Shown: piece after piece, positions 27,724 to 38,761 of the stretch
Layout of the letters: each line of letters begins with the position of its first letter
Numbering within the stretch: position 1 is the stretch's first letter
Assembly: GCF_008365375.1 (NCBI RefSeq)
Contig: NZ_QOKW01000002.1
Coordinates: forward strand, 248,001 to 312,000
Reading direction: 5' to 3'
Length of the DNA stretch: 64,000 nucleotides
Origin: Roseomonas genomospecies 6
GTDB lineage: Bacteria > Pseudomonadota > Alphaproteobacteria > Azospirillales > Azospirillaceae
The notes under the pieces: generated by a model
Told to the model about the DNA's origin: nothing
Database searches by the model: none
Seen by the model: only the letters and a program-made list of their open reading frames with translations
Program-made: the position numbers and the translations under genes

Positions 27724-29766
27724 TCAGAAGGCGAAGAAGAGGATGATCCCGCCGACCACGATGGTGGACAGCAGGCTGGACACGATGGCCGCCACCTGCC
27801 GCCCGGAGGATTCGATGATGCTGTTCCGGTCGCCGATGCTCTGCCGCAGCTTGCCGATCTCGGCGTCGGCCTCGCGGTAGGCGATCTGGGCGGCCTCGAA
27901 CTCCAGCTTGTCGCGGCGCAACGCCTCCGGATCGTCCACGATCTTCAGCAGCTCGCCCAGGCGCCCGTTGTGGGCGGCGGAGTCCGCCTGCTTGCGGACG
28001 GACTCCTGCTGGGGGCGGCTGTGGAAGCGGCGGAAGGCGGGATCGAGCAGGGACACCACCCAGGCGGCGAGGTGCGACAGCCCGTCGGTGCCGGTGCGCG
28101 CCTGCACGTCGGCCAGGATGGTCAGCATGGCGATCACCCGGCGCATCGGCTCGATGCTGGAACCGAGCTGGGTGTAGAGCATCTCGTCGGTCCGCCGGTG
28201 CCGCACGGCCAGGAAGGCGGCGATGTGGCGGTCGATCGGGTCCTTGTGCCGCTCGCTCCCCGCCCCCATCCAGTCGAGCGCGCGGAGCAGCTCCGCCGGG
28301 GTGGTCGGCATCTGCTTGGCCACCAGCGGGCTGATGCAGTGCATGGTGGGATTCATCTCGTACAGCACGCGCTCCACCCCCAGCCCGTGTCCCGTGCGGT
28401 CCAGCAAGCCGCGGACCTGATCGAAGTTCTGCACCATCGGCACGAACTCCGGCTTGAAGTCGCTCTGCACGCTCACCCAGAACATGGGAAGCTGATTCGC
28501 CAGAACCTCCGCCGCCGGCTGGGGCGACTCGCCCCGCAGAAAGGCGTCGGCCAGCATGGTGCCGATGCCGTCGGGCATCATCGCCTTGCCGCGGTAGCGG
28601 ATGGGCGCGCCGGGGTCCAGCGCCATGCAGACGCGCGACACCAGCCGTTCCGCCATGCTGCCGCCCTTGCCGGTGGTCGAGGCGGTCTGCACGGCGTTCG
28701 CCACCGCCTCCGCCCGCGCGTCGTCGCCCATGGAGCGGCGCAGCCACTTGTCCAGCTCCCCGCCCTCGATGACGGTGGCGGCGGGCGCCACATGGCGGGC
28801 GAAGGCGCGGGCCAGCGTCCGGCAATGCCAGTAGTCCTGGCCCTGGAACTCCAGCGGGCGCGCGGCGCGGCGCGGCACCTGCGGCTGCTTCGGGCTGAGC
28901 CGCCGCCCGGCCACCCAGAGGTCGAGGTCCTGGAGCGTCCAGCGCTGCTTGGGATCGTCCACCAGAAGGCCGCGGATGACCTCGTTGATGGCCAGCGGCA
29001 GGCGCATCTGGCCGACCAGCGCGGGGTAGGACCCGCGCTCGATCTTGGCCTGGAGGATCGCCTCGTCCTCCAGCGTCGCCACCGGGTTGCGCCCAAGGAA
29101 CAGCAGCAGCAGCGTGACGCCCAGCGAATAGAGGTCGTCGGCCATGGTGCCGTTGCCGCGCCCGGCGGGGGAGGCCATGCCGCGCTCCACCGTTTCCAGC
29201 AGCACCGATTGGCCGTAGCCCGGCGGGGTGGACAGGCATTCGCCCAGCATCAGGCTGCTGGAGGCCAGATCGCGGTAATAGAGGTTGGTCGGGCGGATCG
29301 CGCCATGGACCACGCCGCGGCCGGACAGCTCCTTCAGGGCGGAGACCAGCGGGTGGATGATCTGGCGGGTCAGATGGTCTTCGGGGATCGGGTCCGCGGC
29401 CTCGGTCAGGCTGTGCATCAGCCGTTTGCCCGCCGGGCGCTCGAAGATCATGCAGAGGCGCCGCCCCTGGCTCGCCGGCCAATCCACCATGCCCCAGTCG
29501 AGCAGGCGCATGTGCGCCTGATTGTCGAGGCTGGCGACGGTGGCGGCGATGTCGGTGCGCGCCAGCGTGGCGCCATGGCCGATGATCGCGAAGGCCTCGG
29601 ACCGCTTGTCACGCAGCGGCTTGGCGGAATAGGCGTTGCCGCCGATGGCGTTGAGCGCGGGCAGCGGTGCGCTGGGAAGGATCTCGTACCGCTCGGCCAG
29701 CTTGACCGGGTCGGCGTTGGCCATCATCCGATCCGCGGCGGCTGCGGTCATGGCATCGGATGGCAT
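27724..29766 (-). CDS. Tail-anchored kinase-fold protein, probably a pseudokinase
   Basis: Protein of 680 aa. The N-terminal half has a eukaryote-like kinase fold: helix E and catalytic-loop equivalent HGAIRPTN (154-161), and subdomain IX equivalent MADDLYSLGVTLL (208-220). In the catalytic loop the HRD aspartate is replaced by A156, and the DFG position reads LGE (174-176), so catalysis is unlikely. A long helical region follows, then a charged coiled coil (about 600-650) and a single C-terminal membrane helix ending FFAF. It is thus tail-anchored with the kinase-like domain in the cytoplasm. It forms an operon with the membrane protein downstream. ATG 29751 and ATG 29727 are alternative starts. 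Confidence 0.75.
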   Translation of the reverse strand: MPSDAMTAAAADRMMANADPVKLAERYEILPSAPLPALNAIGGNAYSAKPLRDKRSEAFAIIGHGATLARTDIAATVASLDNQAHMRLLDWGMVDWPASQGRRLCMIFERPAGKRLMHSLTEAADPIPEDHLTRQIIHPLVSALKELSGRGVVHGAIRPTNLYYRDLASSSLMLGECLSTPPGYGQSVLLETVERGMASPAGRGNGTMADDLYSLGVTLLLLFLGRNPVATLEDEAILQAKIERGSYPALVGQMRLPLAINEVIRGLLVDDPKQRWTLQDLDLWVAGRRLSPKQPQVPRRAARPLEFQGQDYWHCRTLARAFARHVAPAATVIEGGELDKWLRRSMGDDARAEAVANAVQTASTTGKGGSMAERLVSRVCMALDPGAPIRYRGKAMMPDGIGTMLADAFLRGESPQPAAEVLANQLPMFWVSVQSDFKPEFVPMVQNFDQVRGLLDRTGHGLGVERVLYEMNPTMHCISPLVAKQMPTTPAELLRALDWMGAGSERHKDPIDRHIAAFLAVRHRRTDEMLYTQLGSSIEPMRRVIAMLTILADVQARTGTDGLSHLAAWVVSLLDPAFRRFHSRPQQESVRKQADSAAHNGRLGELLKIVDDPEALRRDKLEFEAAQIAYREADAEIGKLRQSIGDRNSIIESSGRQVAAIVSSLLSTIVVGGIILFFAF

Positions 29767-29842
29767 GGCGTTCGAATCCCCGGAGCCTGCGTGCGTGTGC
29801 CAGCCTAAGTCGCCCGAAACAGGCAAACAAACTGTTAACGCG

Positions 29843-29876
29843 TGTGGGGAGGCGGTCGAAGTGGCCCCCTCCCCCA
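29843..29876 (-). terminator. Imperfect hairpin after purA
   Basis: GTGGGGAGG (29843-29851) can pair with CCTCCCCCAC (29867-29876) with one bulged C. It lies just past the purA stop on the minus strand. Confidence 0.4.
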
Positions 29877-29883
29877 CAAACCA

Positions 29884-31176
<1,293 letters not shown>

Positions 31177-31263
31177 GTGTGTCTCCGCAAAATAAGAAGG
31201 CAGAAAGAAAACGTTACCCGTGCGAAGGCGTCCCCGCCGCGCGGGGTTTCGCCTCGTGAAGTC

Positions 31264-32427
31264 TCAAGCCAGCGGCGTGACCGTGCCGCCGTCCAGCCGA
31301 TAGCCGCAGTTCAGCCGCCGGGCCTCCGCCGCGGGGTCCGCCACGGGGACCAGCCCCGCCACGGTGACCCAGCCCTCGGCGCGCAGCGTGCCAGCCGCCG
31401 CCCAGGAGGTGCCATGCGGCACGTAAACGCGCCGGGCCGGCTCCGGCGCCGGAACGGCGCGCAGAAGCGTGTCCATGTAGAGAGTGAAGCCGGTTCCCGG
31501 CTCGCCCTCCTCCTCCACGCCCGGACGCACGCCGGCGCGGTAGCGCCCGCCCGCCCCCAGCTCGCCACGCACGTCGCGCGCGAACAAGGTGAAGCTGAGG
31601 CCGGTCTGGTATTCGAAGCCGCGATGCTCCACCAGATCGATGGTGATCGTCAGGTCGGGGCGCGCGGCGCGCAGCAGGCGCAGCGTGTCGGTCAGGCGGC
31701 GCCGGTCCTTCTCCGCCGTTTCCGGCAGCGGCAGCGTGGCGAGCACCTCCATCGCGCGCTCCGCCGGGCCGGAGGCGGCCATCAGCGTGTGCAGCAGCGT
31801 GGCCGCCGGTCCGCCGACCGCGGCGACCGCGGCGGCGTCCTTCTTGTCCAGCGCCTCGCGCAGGCGGGCGGTGTCCTCATCGCCCAGACCCAGGCCGCGG
31901 CAGACCCGCGCCACCATGGTCGGCACGCAGAGGTCCACCGACAGATGCCGCACCCCCACCCCTTCCAGGGCGTGGGCGGCCAGCAGGATCACCTCCGCGT
32001 CCGCCTCGGCCTCCAGCGGGCCGATCAGCTCGACGCCGACCTGGGTGATCTGCCGCTCCGGGCGGAGCTGGGAGCCCTTCACGCGCAGCACCGGCCCGGC
32101 GTAGCACAGCCGCACCGGACGGGCGCCGTTCTTCAGGCGGGTGGTGGCGATGCGGACGATCTGCGGGGTGATGTCCGCGCGCACCGCCATCATGCGCTGC
32201 GACAGCGGGTCCATCAGCCGGAAGGTCTGCTTCGCCATGGCGGCGCCGGAACCGGACAGCAGATTGTCCTCGAACTCCACCAGCGGCGGTTCCACGCGCT
32301 CGTAGCCGTGTGCGGTGAAGTCCGCCAGCAGGCGCGCCACCGCCGCCGCTTCGTGCGCCGCTTCGGGCGGCAGCACGTCGTGCAGGCCGGCGGGCAACAG
32401 GGCGGAGCTCAGGGAATCAGCGGGCAT
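31264..32427 (-). CDS. hisZ: ATP phosphoribosyltransferase regulatory subunit
   Basis: HisZ (387 aa), a catalytically inactive histidyl-tRNA synthetase paralogue that activates short-form HisG in the first step of histidine synthesis. It starts with LPAGLHDVLPPEA, then FEDNLLSGSG, VRADITPQIVRIATTRL (class II motif 2 region) and GGRYRAGV near the C-terminus. The anticodon-binding domain of true HisRS is missing, as expected. No hisG is adjacent. ATG 32427 is chosen; an ATG at 32469 would add 14 residues. Confidence 0.92.
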   Translation of the reverse strand: MPADSLSSALLPAGLHDVLPPEAAHEAAAVARLLADFTAHGYERVEPPLVEFEDNLLSGSGAAMAKQTFRLMDPLSQRMMAVRADITPQIVRIATTRLKNGARPVRLCYAGPVLRVKGSQLRPERQITQVGVELIGPLEAEADAEVILLAAHALEGVGVRHLSVDLCVPTMVARVCRGLGLGDEDTARLREALDKKDAAAVAAVGGPAATLLHTLMAASGPAERAMEVLATLPLPETAEKDRRRLTDTLRLLRAARPDLTITIDLVEHRGFEYQTGLSFTLFARDVRGELGAGGRYRAGVRPGVEEEGEPGTGFTLYMDTLLRAVPAPEPARRVYVPHGTSWAAAGTLRAEGWVTVAGLVPVADPAAEARRLNCGYRLDGGTVTPLA

Positions 32428-32719
32428 GGCCTGCGTCGTCTCGTCGAATAAGTGGCAAACCGTCGGCATGGCGAGAGCCCGCACGTCCGGTGGGCATGCG
32501 GTGCTCGGGCATACGGAGCGGGTCAATACCCCACCCCCCTTCCTCATGCAAACGGAAAAGCCCCGCGGCGTGTGCCCGTCTCCCCTGCGCGGACAACAGG
32601 CGCCCGATGGGAAAGGTTCGAAACACGAAGGCATTCCCATCGAATCCCTGTTGAGTTCGAGGCGAATTGTCCGGCATCCTGCGACCATCCGTGCCACGCA
32701 GCATCGGGGCAATGGCGCC

Positions 32720-34429
32720 ATGGCACGCCCGTCCGCCAGCTACGAAGTGCAGATCTACAAGCTGGACCACTGGGTCCTGGAAGGCCGCTTCGACACCGAG
32801 GCGGAAGCGATGGCCTTTGGCCGCAAGCTGCTGTCCGGCGGCAGGGTCGAGGGCATGCGGGTGCTGCGCGACTGGCGGCGCCAGGACGGGCGCCACGTCG
32901 AGACGGAAATCCATGCGGAGTTCCGTCAGGTCTCACGGACCGTGACCGCCGCCCCCATCGACGAGGCTCCTCCGGTCTGCCTCACGCTCGACCACTGCTA
33001 CGGCGTGCAGAGCCGCATGACCATGAACCGCGTGCTGCGCAATTACGTGGAGCGCTCCGTCGTCACCCCGACGGAGGTGCTGCACAACCACGCGGAGTTG
33101 GCGCGGTTGCTGAACACGGACAACCTCGTGCCGACCGCGGTCGGGCGGGTCGCGGCCCTTCAGGCGGAAAAGGTCGGAACGGACGGGCGCGGGCGGCGCG
33201 ACGCACTGAACCTGCTGATGCACGAACTGACCGACCGCGCGCGGGTCGCCGCGGCGCGCAAGGATCTGCCGGCCATCGCCGCCACCGGCTTCCGCCTCAT
33301 GTTCGACCGGCTGGACGGCAGCCTGCCGGCGGAGGAGCGCGATTTCCTCGCCCGCGTCGTGCTGTCGCGCGAGCTGGTGCAGATGCGCAACTGGCTGGCC
33401 AAGCTGGATTTCCTGAGCGAGTTGGCGCGCGAGGACGGGGGCGGCGCCGACCGCCCGCTGGCGCTGCTGGACGGGGTGATCGCCGACGTGCTGGGCGCGC
33501 CGTCCGTCGCGCAGGAGCTTCTGGGCACCCAGGGCAGTCTGGCGGAGGCGCTGTGCAACCTGATCGACCTGTCGCGGGGCCGGCTGTCGCCGATCCGACG
33601 GGCCGAGGACGACCGCGCCGTCCAGTTGAACGAGCTTCTGGCCTTCCACGACCTGGACGAAACGCGGTTCGTCATCCTGGATCTGGTGCGCCGGCAGTTG
33701 AAGGGCACGCAGCCGCTCTACCGGCACGACCCGGCGCAGGAGATGGAGGCCTTCCAGGAGGTCCTGCAACGCACGCTCGGTCCCGACGGACCCGCGGGGG
33801 GCGGTCCGATGGCGGAGGCGCTCGTCCTGCGCTATCTGCGCTTCCTGGAGGGCGGCGGCGCGCCGGGACGCAGGCAGGCCATCGCGGAGGTGACCGACCG
33901 CATCCCCGACGCGGCGGGCCAAGTGCGATTCCTGTTGGCGCTGGCCGATTCGGACCTGGGCCGAGGGCATACCGGAGACATCGCCCGGCTGCTGCGCAAA
34001 CTGTCCGGCAACCCGGCGAACTATGGCCGCTTCGTCCATTCCCGTCTGCCGCCCCGCGACAATCTGGAGGCGCTGACCCTGCTCTACCGCCAAGCCGCCG
34101 ACTCGGCCCTGCCGGAGGAGATTCGGACCCGCCTGACCAGCGATCTCGACGAGCTTCTGGTGGCCTACATCACCGAAGACCGCGTGGTGGAGCGGCTGGA
34201 CGATCCCGGAGACGCGCTTCGGCTGCGGGCGAACCGTCTGGTGCAGATCTGCGCGCCCGGCATCCTGCGCAGCCGGCGGGCGTTGGAGATGGTCCGGCAG
34301 CGCGTGGTCGCCCATCTGCGCCAGCCGCAGTTCGACCGGAAATATGTGGAGGACCTGCCCGACGCGGCGGCCCAGCAGCGCGCCCTGCGGGAGTTCTACC
34401 GGATGCTTGGCGAAGCCGGATTCGTCTGA
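32720..34429 (+). CDS. Unrecognised 569-residue cytoplasmic protein
   Basis: I do not recognise this family. The N-terminal 70 residues (YEVQIYKLDHWVLEGRF, AEAMAFGRKLL) look like a small alpha/beta domain of the kind used for sensing or protein contact. The remainder is almost wholly helical and Arg/Leu-rich, with no membrane segment, signal peptide or nucleotide-binding motif. The C-terminus ends REFYRMLGEAGFV. Codon use matches the neighbours, so it is a native gene. It diverges from hisZ over a 292-base promoter region and is convergent with serC. The start is the ATG at 32720; no strong ribosome binding site helps. Confidence 0.75.
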   Translation: MARPSASYEVQIYKLDHWVLEGRFDTEAEAMAFGRKLLSGGRVEGMRVLRDWRRQDGRHVETEIHAEFRQVSRTVTAAPIDEAPPVCLTLDHCYGVQSRMTMNRVLRNYVERSVVTPTEVLHNHAELARLLNTDNLVPTAVGRVAALQAEKVGTDGRGRRDALNLLMHELTDRARVAAARKDLPAIAATGFRLMFDRLDGSLPAEERDFLARVVLSRELVQMRNWLAKLDFLSELAREDGGGADRPLALLDGVIADVLGAPSVAQELLGTQGSLAEALCNLIDLSRGRLSPIRRAEDDRAVQLNELLAFHDLDETRFVILDLVRRQLKGTQPLYRHDPAQEMEAFQEVLQRTLGPDGPAGGGPMAEALVLRYLRFLEGGGAPGRRQAIAEVTDRIPDAAGQVRFLLALADSDLGRGHTGDIARLLRKLSGNPANYGRFVHSRLPPRDNLEALTLLYRQAADSALPEEIRTRLTSDLDELLVAYITEDRVVERLDDPGDALRLRANRLVQICAPGILRSRRALEMVRQRVVAHLRQPQFDRKYVEDLPDAAAQQRALREFYRMLGEAGFV

Positions 34430-34516
34430 CGGCGGGGATGCAGCCTCTCCCGCTGAGAGAGGCCGCATGCTGGTGCGTCGGGGCGCCGTTACGGACTTGG
34501 CATCACGGACTTGGCC

Positions 34517-35677
34517 TCACCGCCCGAAGGTTTCCGCCTTCACGGTGGCGAAGGCCCAGTCGAGCCAGGGCAGGACCGCCTCCATGTCCTCGTTCTCCAC
34601 CGTGGCGCCGCCCCACAGGCGCAGGCCCGGAGGGGCGTCGCGGTAGGAGCCGGCGTCGAAGGCAGCCTCCTCCTTCTCCAGAAGCGCGGCGAGCTTCTTG
34701 GCGAAGTCCGCCTGGGCCTCCGGCGTCAGGGCGGTCACCTCGGGATCGGTGAAGCGCAGGCAGATGGCGGTGCAGGAGCGGATCGACGGCTCCGCCGCCA
34801 GGAAACCGGCCCAGGTCGAGGTCGCCACCCATTCCGCGACGATGCGCAGGTTCTGCTCCGACCGGCGGATGAGCTGCGTCAGGCCGCCGACCGACAGCGA
34901 CCAGCGCAGCCCGTCGATGGCGTCCTCCACGCACAGCATGGAGGGGGTGTTGATGGTGTCGCCGACGAAGATGCCCTCGATCAGCTTGGCGCTTTTCGTG
35001 AGGCGGAAAATCTTCGGCAGCGGGCGGTCGGGCTGGAAGCTCTCCAGACGCTCCACGGCGCGCGGGCTGAGCACCAGCATGCCGTGCGCGGCCTCGCCGC
35101 CCAGCACCTTCTGCCAGGACCAGGTGGCGACGTCGATCTTGCTCCAGGGAATGTCCATGGCGAAGGCGGCGGAGGTCGCGTCGCAGATCGACAGCCCCTC
35201 GCGGTCCGCCGGAATCCAATCGCCGTCCGGCACCCGCACGCCCGACGTCGTGCCGTTCCAGGTGAACACCACGTCGCGGCTGAAATCGGCCTGCGACAGG
35301 TCCGGAAGCTCGCCGTAGGGGGCCTGGATGGTCCGCACGTCGGGCAGGCGGAGCTGCTTGGTGACGTCGGTCACCCACTCCTTGCCGAAGCTCTCCCAGG
35401 CGATCATGTCCACGCCGCGGGCGCCCAGCAGGTTCCACAGCGCCATCTCCACCGCCCCGGTGTCGGAGGCCGGGACGATGCCGATGCGGTAGTCGCCGGG
35501 GATCGCCAGCACCGCGCGGGTCAGGTCGATGACCTCCTTCAGCTTCGCCTTGCCCGGCTTCGACCGGTGGGAGCGGCCGAGCAGCGCGCCGTCCAGAGCG
35601 TCCAACGACCAGCCGGGCCGCTTGGCGCAGGGGCCGGAGGAAAACAGCGGGTTCGACGGCCGGCGGGCGGGCTTCAT
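34517..35677 (-). CDS. serC: Phosphoserine aminotransferase
   Basis: PLP enzyme (386 aa) converting 3-phosphohydroxypyruvate to phosphoserine in serine synthesis, also used in pyridoxine synthesis. [12 protein letters not shown] at the N-terminus, [20 protein letters not shown] (66-85), [11 protein letters not shown] and the PLP lysine motif [10 protein letters not shown] (K190) place it in the alphaproteobacterial SerC group. ATG 35677 has GGGGAG 10 bases upstream. No serA is adjacent, unlike in many relatives. Confidence 0.95.
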   Translation of the reverse strand: MKPARRPSNPLFSSGPCAKRPGWSLDALDGALLGRSHRSKPGKAKLKEVIDLTRAVLAIPGDYRIGIVPASDTGAVEMALWNLLGARGVDMIAWESFGKEWVTDVTKQLRLPDVRTIQAPYGELPDLSQADFSRDVVFTWNGTTSGVRVPDGDWIPADREGLSICDATSAAFAMDIPWSKIDVATWSWQKVLGGEAAHGMLVLSPRAVERLESFQPDRPLPKIFRLTKSAKLIEGIFVGDTINTPSMLCVEDAIDGLRWSLSVGGLTQLIRRSEQNLRIVAEWVATSTWAGFLAAEPSIRSCTAICLRFTDPEVTALTPEAQADFAKKLAALLEKEEAAFDAGSYRDAPPGLRLWGGATVENEDMEAVLPWLDWAFATVKAETFGR

Positions 35678-35751
35678 GGACGGTCTACTCCCCAAAACAT
35701 GGGATTGCGGGAACGGGGGCGGACGATAGAAGTTGCGCGGGAGGCCGTCAA

Positions 35752-36888
35752 TCAGCCGCTCACGCGCAGCAGCGTCGCCTGAATGTGCCGCACGCCCGCC
35801 GCGTCGCAGATGTAGTAGCAGACCGCCACCCGCCCGTCCGCCAGCACGGTCGCCCAGGGATAGCCGACGTCGGGCGACGGCGCGTCGTCGCGGATGACGA
35901 ACTCCGGCGCGTCCTCCAACGTCTCCCGCCGACTGTCCCAGATGCGGGCGCGCACGCCGTAGGGCGCGTGACGGTAGCCGTAGACGACCAGCAGCCGCCC
36001 GTCCGGCAGCGCGCAGGCGTCGTAGGGATGGCCGATGACGGCGTTCTCGATCCAGGGCGCCCAGCTTTCCCCCAGATCGTGGGAGACGGAGGTGGCGAGC
36101 CGGTCGCCCAGCCCGGTCGTGCGGTGGAAGGCGATCAACTGCCCGTCCGCGATCAAATGCAGCGCGGTCTCGCAGAAGCCGGCCCGGCCCGCCGGGTCGC
36201 GCGCGATGGTGCTGCGCAGGGTCCAGCTCTCTCCCTGGTCGCGGGAGGCGAACAGATAGCTGGCGTAGGGGCCGCCGGTGTAGGTCGCCATCAGGAGCGT
36301 GCCGTCCGGGGCCTCCACGGCCCGCCCGCGCACGGCCCCGCCCAGCATCGGGCGCAGGCCCGGCAGGATCGGCCCCTGGTCCGGCAATTCCGGCAGATAG
36401 CGGTGCGCCGACCACAGCCGCCCGTCGTCGTCGCTGAACCGGGTGCTGCCGCCCCAGAACAGGAAGAAGGTGCCCGACGTCTCCGGGTTGCCCAGAAGAT
36501 GAACGCCCTTCTCCCGCAGGCGCAGGCCGTGGCGCGCCGACAGCGGGTACCAGCCGAAGCTGCCCATGACGATCCGTCCGGAGCGCAGGACCAGCAGGTT
36601 GGGGTCCTGGTCGCCCGCCTCCGGGTCGGCGGGAAGGGATTGCGGCGCGCCCTCCGGCTCGAAATCCGGGGTGAAGCGCTGGATCGCGAGGTGGGAGCGC
36701 GAATCCACATGGTCCACGCTGCTGAAGTCGCCGTTGCCCTCCGCAGGCTCCCCGTGCAGCCAGCGGTGATCGCGGGCGCGCCGGAAGGCCACCAGCACCC
36801 GCCCGTCGGCCAGCGTCGCCGCCGAAGGGAAGGACGCGTAGAAGCGCCGGTCGCTGTAGACGACGCGATGGGAAAGAATGTCGAGCAT
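35752..36888 (-). CDS. Asp-box (BNR) beta-propeller protein, sialidase-like
   Basis: Protein of 378 aa with the repeated Asp-box motif S-x-D-x-G-x-x-[17 protein letters not shown] and SHDLGESW are all visible. Together with repeated [20 protein letters not shown] and [11 protein letters not shown] strands this indicates a six-bladed sialidase-type propeller. There is no signal peptide, so it is probably cytoplasmic. The Arg triad and Tyr/Glu of true sialidases cannot be confirmed by eye, so hydrolase activity and substrate are open. It is 74 bases upstream of serC on the same strand and divergent from a radical SAM gene. Confidence 0.75.
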   Translation of the reverse strand: MLDILSHRVVYSDRRFYASFPSAATLADGRVLVAFRRARDHRWLHGEPAEGNGDFSSVDHVDSRSHLAIQRFTPDFEPEGAPQSLPADPEAGDQDPNLLVLRSGRIVMGSFGWYPLSARHGLRLREKGVHLLGNPETSGTFFLFWGGSTRFSDDDGRLWSAHRYLPELPDQGPILPGLRPMLGGAVRGRAVEAPDGTLLMATYTGGPYASYLFASRDQGESWTLRSTIARDPAGRAGFCETALHLIADGQLIAFHRTTGLGDRLATSVSHDLGESWAPWIENAVIGHPYDACALPDGRLLVVYGYRHAPYGVRARIWDSRRETLEDAPEFVIRDDAPSPDVGYPWATVLADGRVAVCYYICDAAGVRHIQATLLRVSG

Positions 36889-37026
36889 GACCCTGAACAA
36901 CCTGCCTTGGACCCGCCGCATGGGGGCATCGCGCACTGTCCAATCGGCGGGATGAAGGATTCCTTTACGGAGCGCGTGATCCCCTGATAGTCACGCTCCA
37001 CTCCACCGTGCTGCCCGGCGAAGGTC

Positions 37027-38037
37027 ATGACCGAAGCGACCACCACCGCGAACATTCCCTATGGCCGGCACCGCGACCGCAACGACCTGTCGCGGGTGCT
37101 GCCGCTGACCACGCCCTTCTCGCTGCTGATCGACCCGTCGAACGGCTGCAATTTCCGCTGCGTCTTCTGCGCCACCGGGAACCCGGACCTGCTGAAGGAG
37201 ATCGGCCGCCCGCGCGGGGCCATGAAGTTCGACCTGTTCCGCAAGATCGCCGACGACATCGCCGAATTCGACGCGCCGATCAAATCCGTCCATCTCTACA
37301 AGGACGGCGAGCCGCTGGTGAACACGCGGATCGAGCATATGGTCCATCTCCTGAAGTCCCGCGGCCTCGCCCGCCATGTGGAGATGACCAGCAACGGCTC
37401 GCTGCTGACGCCGGAGCGGGCGGACGCGCTGCTGGCCGCCGGGCTGGACGCCATGCGGGTGTCCGTCTACGGGGCCAGCGACGCCATGTACAAGCGCGTC
37501 ACCCGGCGCTTCGACCGCTTCCGGACCATCGTGGACAACGTGGCCTATCTGCACCGCCGCAAGACGGAGTTGGGGCGCAATTTCCACCTGCATTGCAAGA
37601 TCATCAACGTGGAGCTGACGGAGGAGGAGCGGCAGACCTTCATCGACACCTTCACGCCGATCTCGGACAGCCTGTTCGTCCATCCCCTGCATGGCGAAAC
37701 CCTGGCCGAGGAGAGCGCCTTCGCCGCCGCCCCGGACAGCGCGCGGAAGGTCTGCTCGGAGCCCTTCCTGAAGCTCGCCATCAACTTCAACGGAGAGGTG
37801 TCGGTCTGCTGCGCCGACTGGCGCATGGGGACCATCGTCGGCAACGTGGCCGAGGAGTCGCTGCGCGACATCTGGAACGGCGAGCGGCTGCGCGACTTCC
37901 GCCTGAAGCATCTGGAAGGCCGCCGCGAGGAGATCGAGGCCTGCCGCGGCTGCGACTATGTGAAGACCCTGCCCGCCGACAACAATCTGGACGGCTTCGC
38001 GGCGGACCTCATCCCGAAATACCGGGAACCCGCGTAA
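37027..38037 (+). CDS. Radical SAM/SPASM domain protein
   Basis: Iron-sulfur enzyme (336 aa). The radical SAM cluster motif is CNFRCVFC (C41, C45, C48), followed by the usual half-barrel with LYKDGEPLVN (90-99) and EMTSNGSLLT. A C-terminal SPASM-type region binds at least one auxiliary cluster: cysteines at 243, 261, 262, 306 and 309 (VCSEPF, VCCADWR, CRGCDY). Such proteins act on peptides or on sugars and small molecules; no peptide substrate gene is visible nearby. It is divergent from the Asp-box protein across 138 bases, so a shared pathway is possible but unproven. Confidence 0.88.
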   Translation: MTEATTTANIPYGRHRDRNDLSRVLPLTTPFSLLIDPSNGCNFRCVFCATGNPDLLKEIGRPRGAMKFDLFRKIADDIAEFDAPIKSVHLYKDGEPLVNTRIEHMVHLLKSRGLARHVEMTSNGSLLTPERADALLAAGLDAMRVSVYGASDAMYKRVTRRFDRFRTIVDNVAYLHRRKTELGRNFHLHCKIINVELTEEERQTFIDTFTPISDSLFVHPLHGETLAEESAFAAAPDSARKVCSEPFLKLAINFNGEVSVCCADWRMGTIVGNVAEESLRDIWNGERLRDFRLKHLEGRREEIEACRGCDYVKTLPADNNLDGFAADLIPKYREPA

Positions 38038-38047
38038 GCGGCCCGCC

Positions 38048-38629
38048 TCAAACCCAGAGCGTGTGCTCGGCCAGGATCTTCACGCCGATGGCGACCAGCC
38101 CCAGCCCGCCGATCAGCTCGGCGCGGCGGCCGAGCAGCGGGCCGGCGGCGCGGCCCATCAGAACACCGCCCGACGACAGGCCGAAGGTGACGGCGCCGAT
38201 CAGCAGGCACACGCTGACGATGTCCACATCCACCACGGCCAGCGACACGCCGACCGCCGCGGCGTCGATGCTGGTGGCGACGGCGGTGAGCATCAGCGGG
38301 CCGAGCGCCGTGCGCCCGCCGCAGCCGGCACGGTCCGCGTCCTCTTCCCCGTCATCGCCGAACAGGCTTTCCCAGACCATCTTGCCGCCGACACCCAGCA
38401 GCAGCAGGAAGGCGATCCAGTGATCGACCTCCTGCACCACGGTGGCGAAGGTCAGGCCGAGCGCGAAGCCGATCAGCGGCATGGCGAGCTGGACGCCGCC
38501 GAAGCAGGCGCCGACACGCACCGCTTCCCACAGGCCGGGGCGGCGCAGGCAGGCGCCGGTGCCGAGCGCCGCGGCGAAGCTGTCCATGGACAGGCTGAAG
38601 GCGAGGATCAGGGCGGTCGCGAAGGTCAT
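38048..38629 (-). CDS. mntP: Manganese efflux pump MntP
   Basis: Inner membrane exporter (193 aa) of the MntP/DUF204 family with six predicted helices. Each half carries a conserved acidic signature: LAFSLSMDSFAAALGTG at the N-terminus and AVATSIDAAAVGVSLAV in the second half. An acidic loop (FGDDGEEDADR) separates the halves. ATG 38629 is the normal start. A palindrome lies 53-66 bases upstream (listed separately), suggesting transcriptional control; the yybP-ykoY manganese riboswitch was not seen. It is convergent with the radical SAM gene. Confidence 0.92.
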   Translation of the reverse strand: MTFATALILAFSLSMDSFAAALGTGACLRRPGLWEAVRVGACFGGVQLAMPLIGFALGLTFATVVQEVDHWIAFLLLLGVGGKMVWESLFGDDGEEDADRAGCGGRTALGPLMLTAVATSIDAAAVGVSLAVVDVDIVSVCLLIGAVTFGLSSGGVLMGRAAGPLLGRRAELIGGLGLVAIGVKILAEHTLWV

Positions 38630-38681
38630 GGCAGGGCTTGTGTCGGCGGCTGAAGATGACGCCGCGACCGCTACCAGACTG

Positions 38682-38695
38682 TGAACATCTGTTCA
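38682..38695. promoter_or_regulatory. Palindromic operator candidate upstream of mntP
   Basis: TGAACA-TC-TGTTCA, perfect 6-bp arms around two bases, 53 bases before the mntP start. The position suits a metal-responsive or other dimeric repressor or activator. The sequence also equals the Gram-positive SOS box form, but alphaproteobacterial LexA uses a direct repeat, so that reading is unlikely. Confidence 0.45.
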
Positions 38696-38761
38696 AACAT
38701 CAACGGATGGACCGGCAGGACCGTGGGGCGAAAGGCCGCAGACCGTCCGTAAACCCAGCCT

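Noticed and set aside
38682..38695. LexA/SOS box
   Set aside because: It matches the Gram-positive form, but alphaproteobacterial LexA recognises the direct repeat GTTC-N7-GTTC, and mntP is not an expected SOS gene.
38630..38760. Manganese (yybP-ykoY) riboswitch upstream of mntP
   Set aside because: I looked for the conserved loop sequences in the 5' leader and did not find them; only a short palindrome is present.
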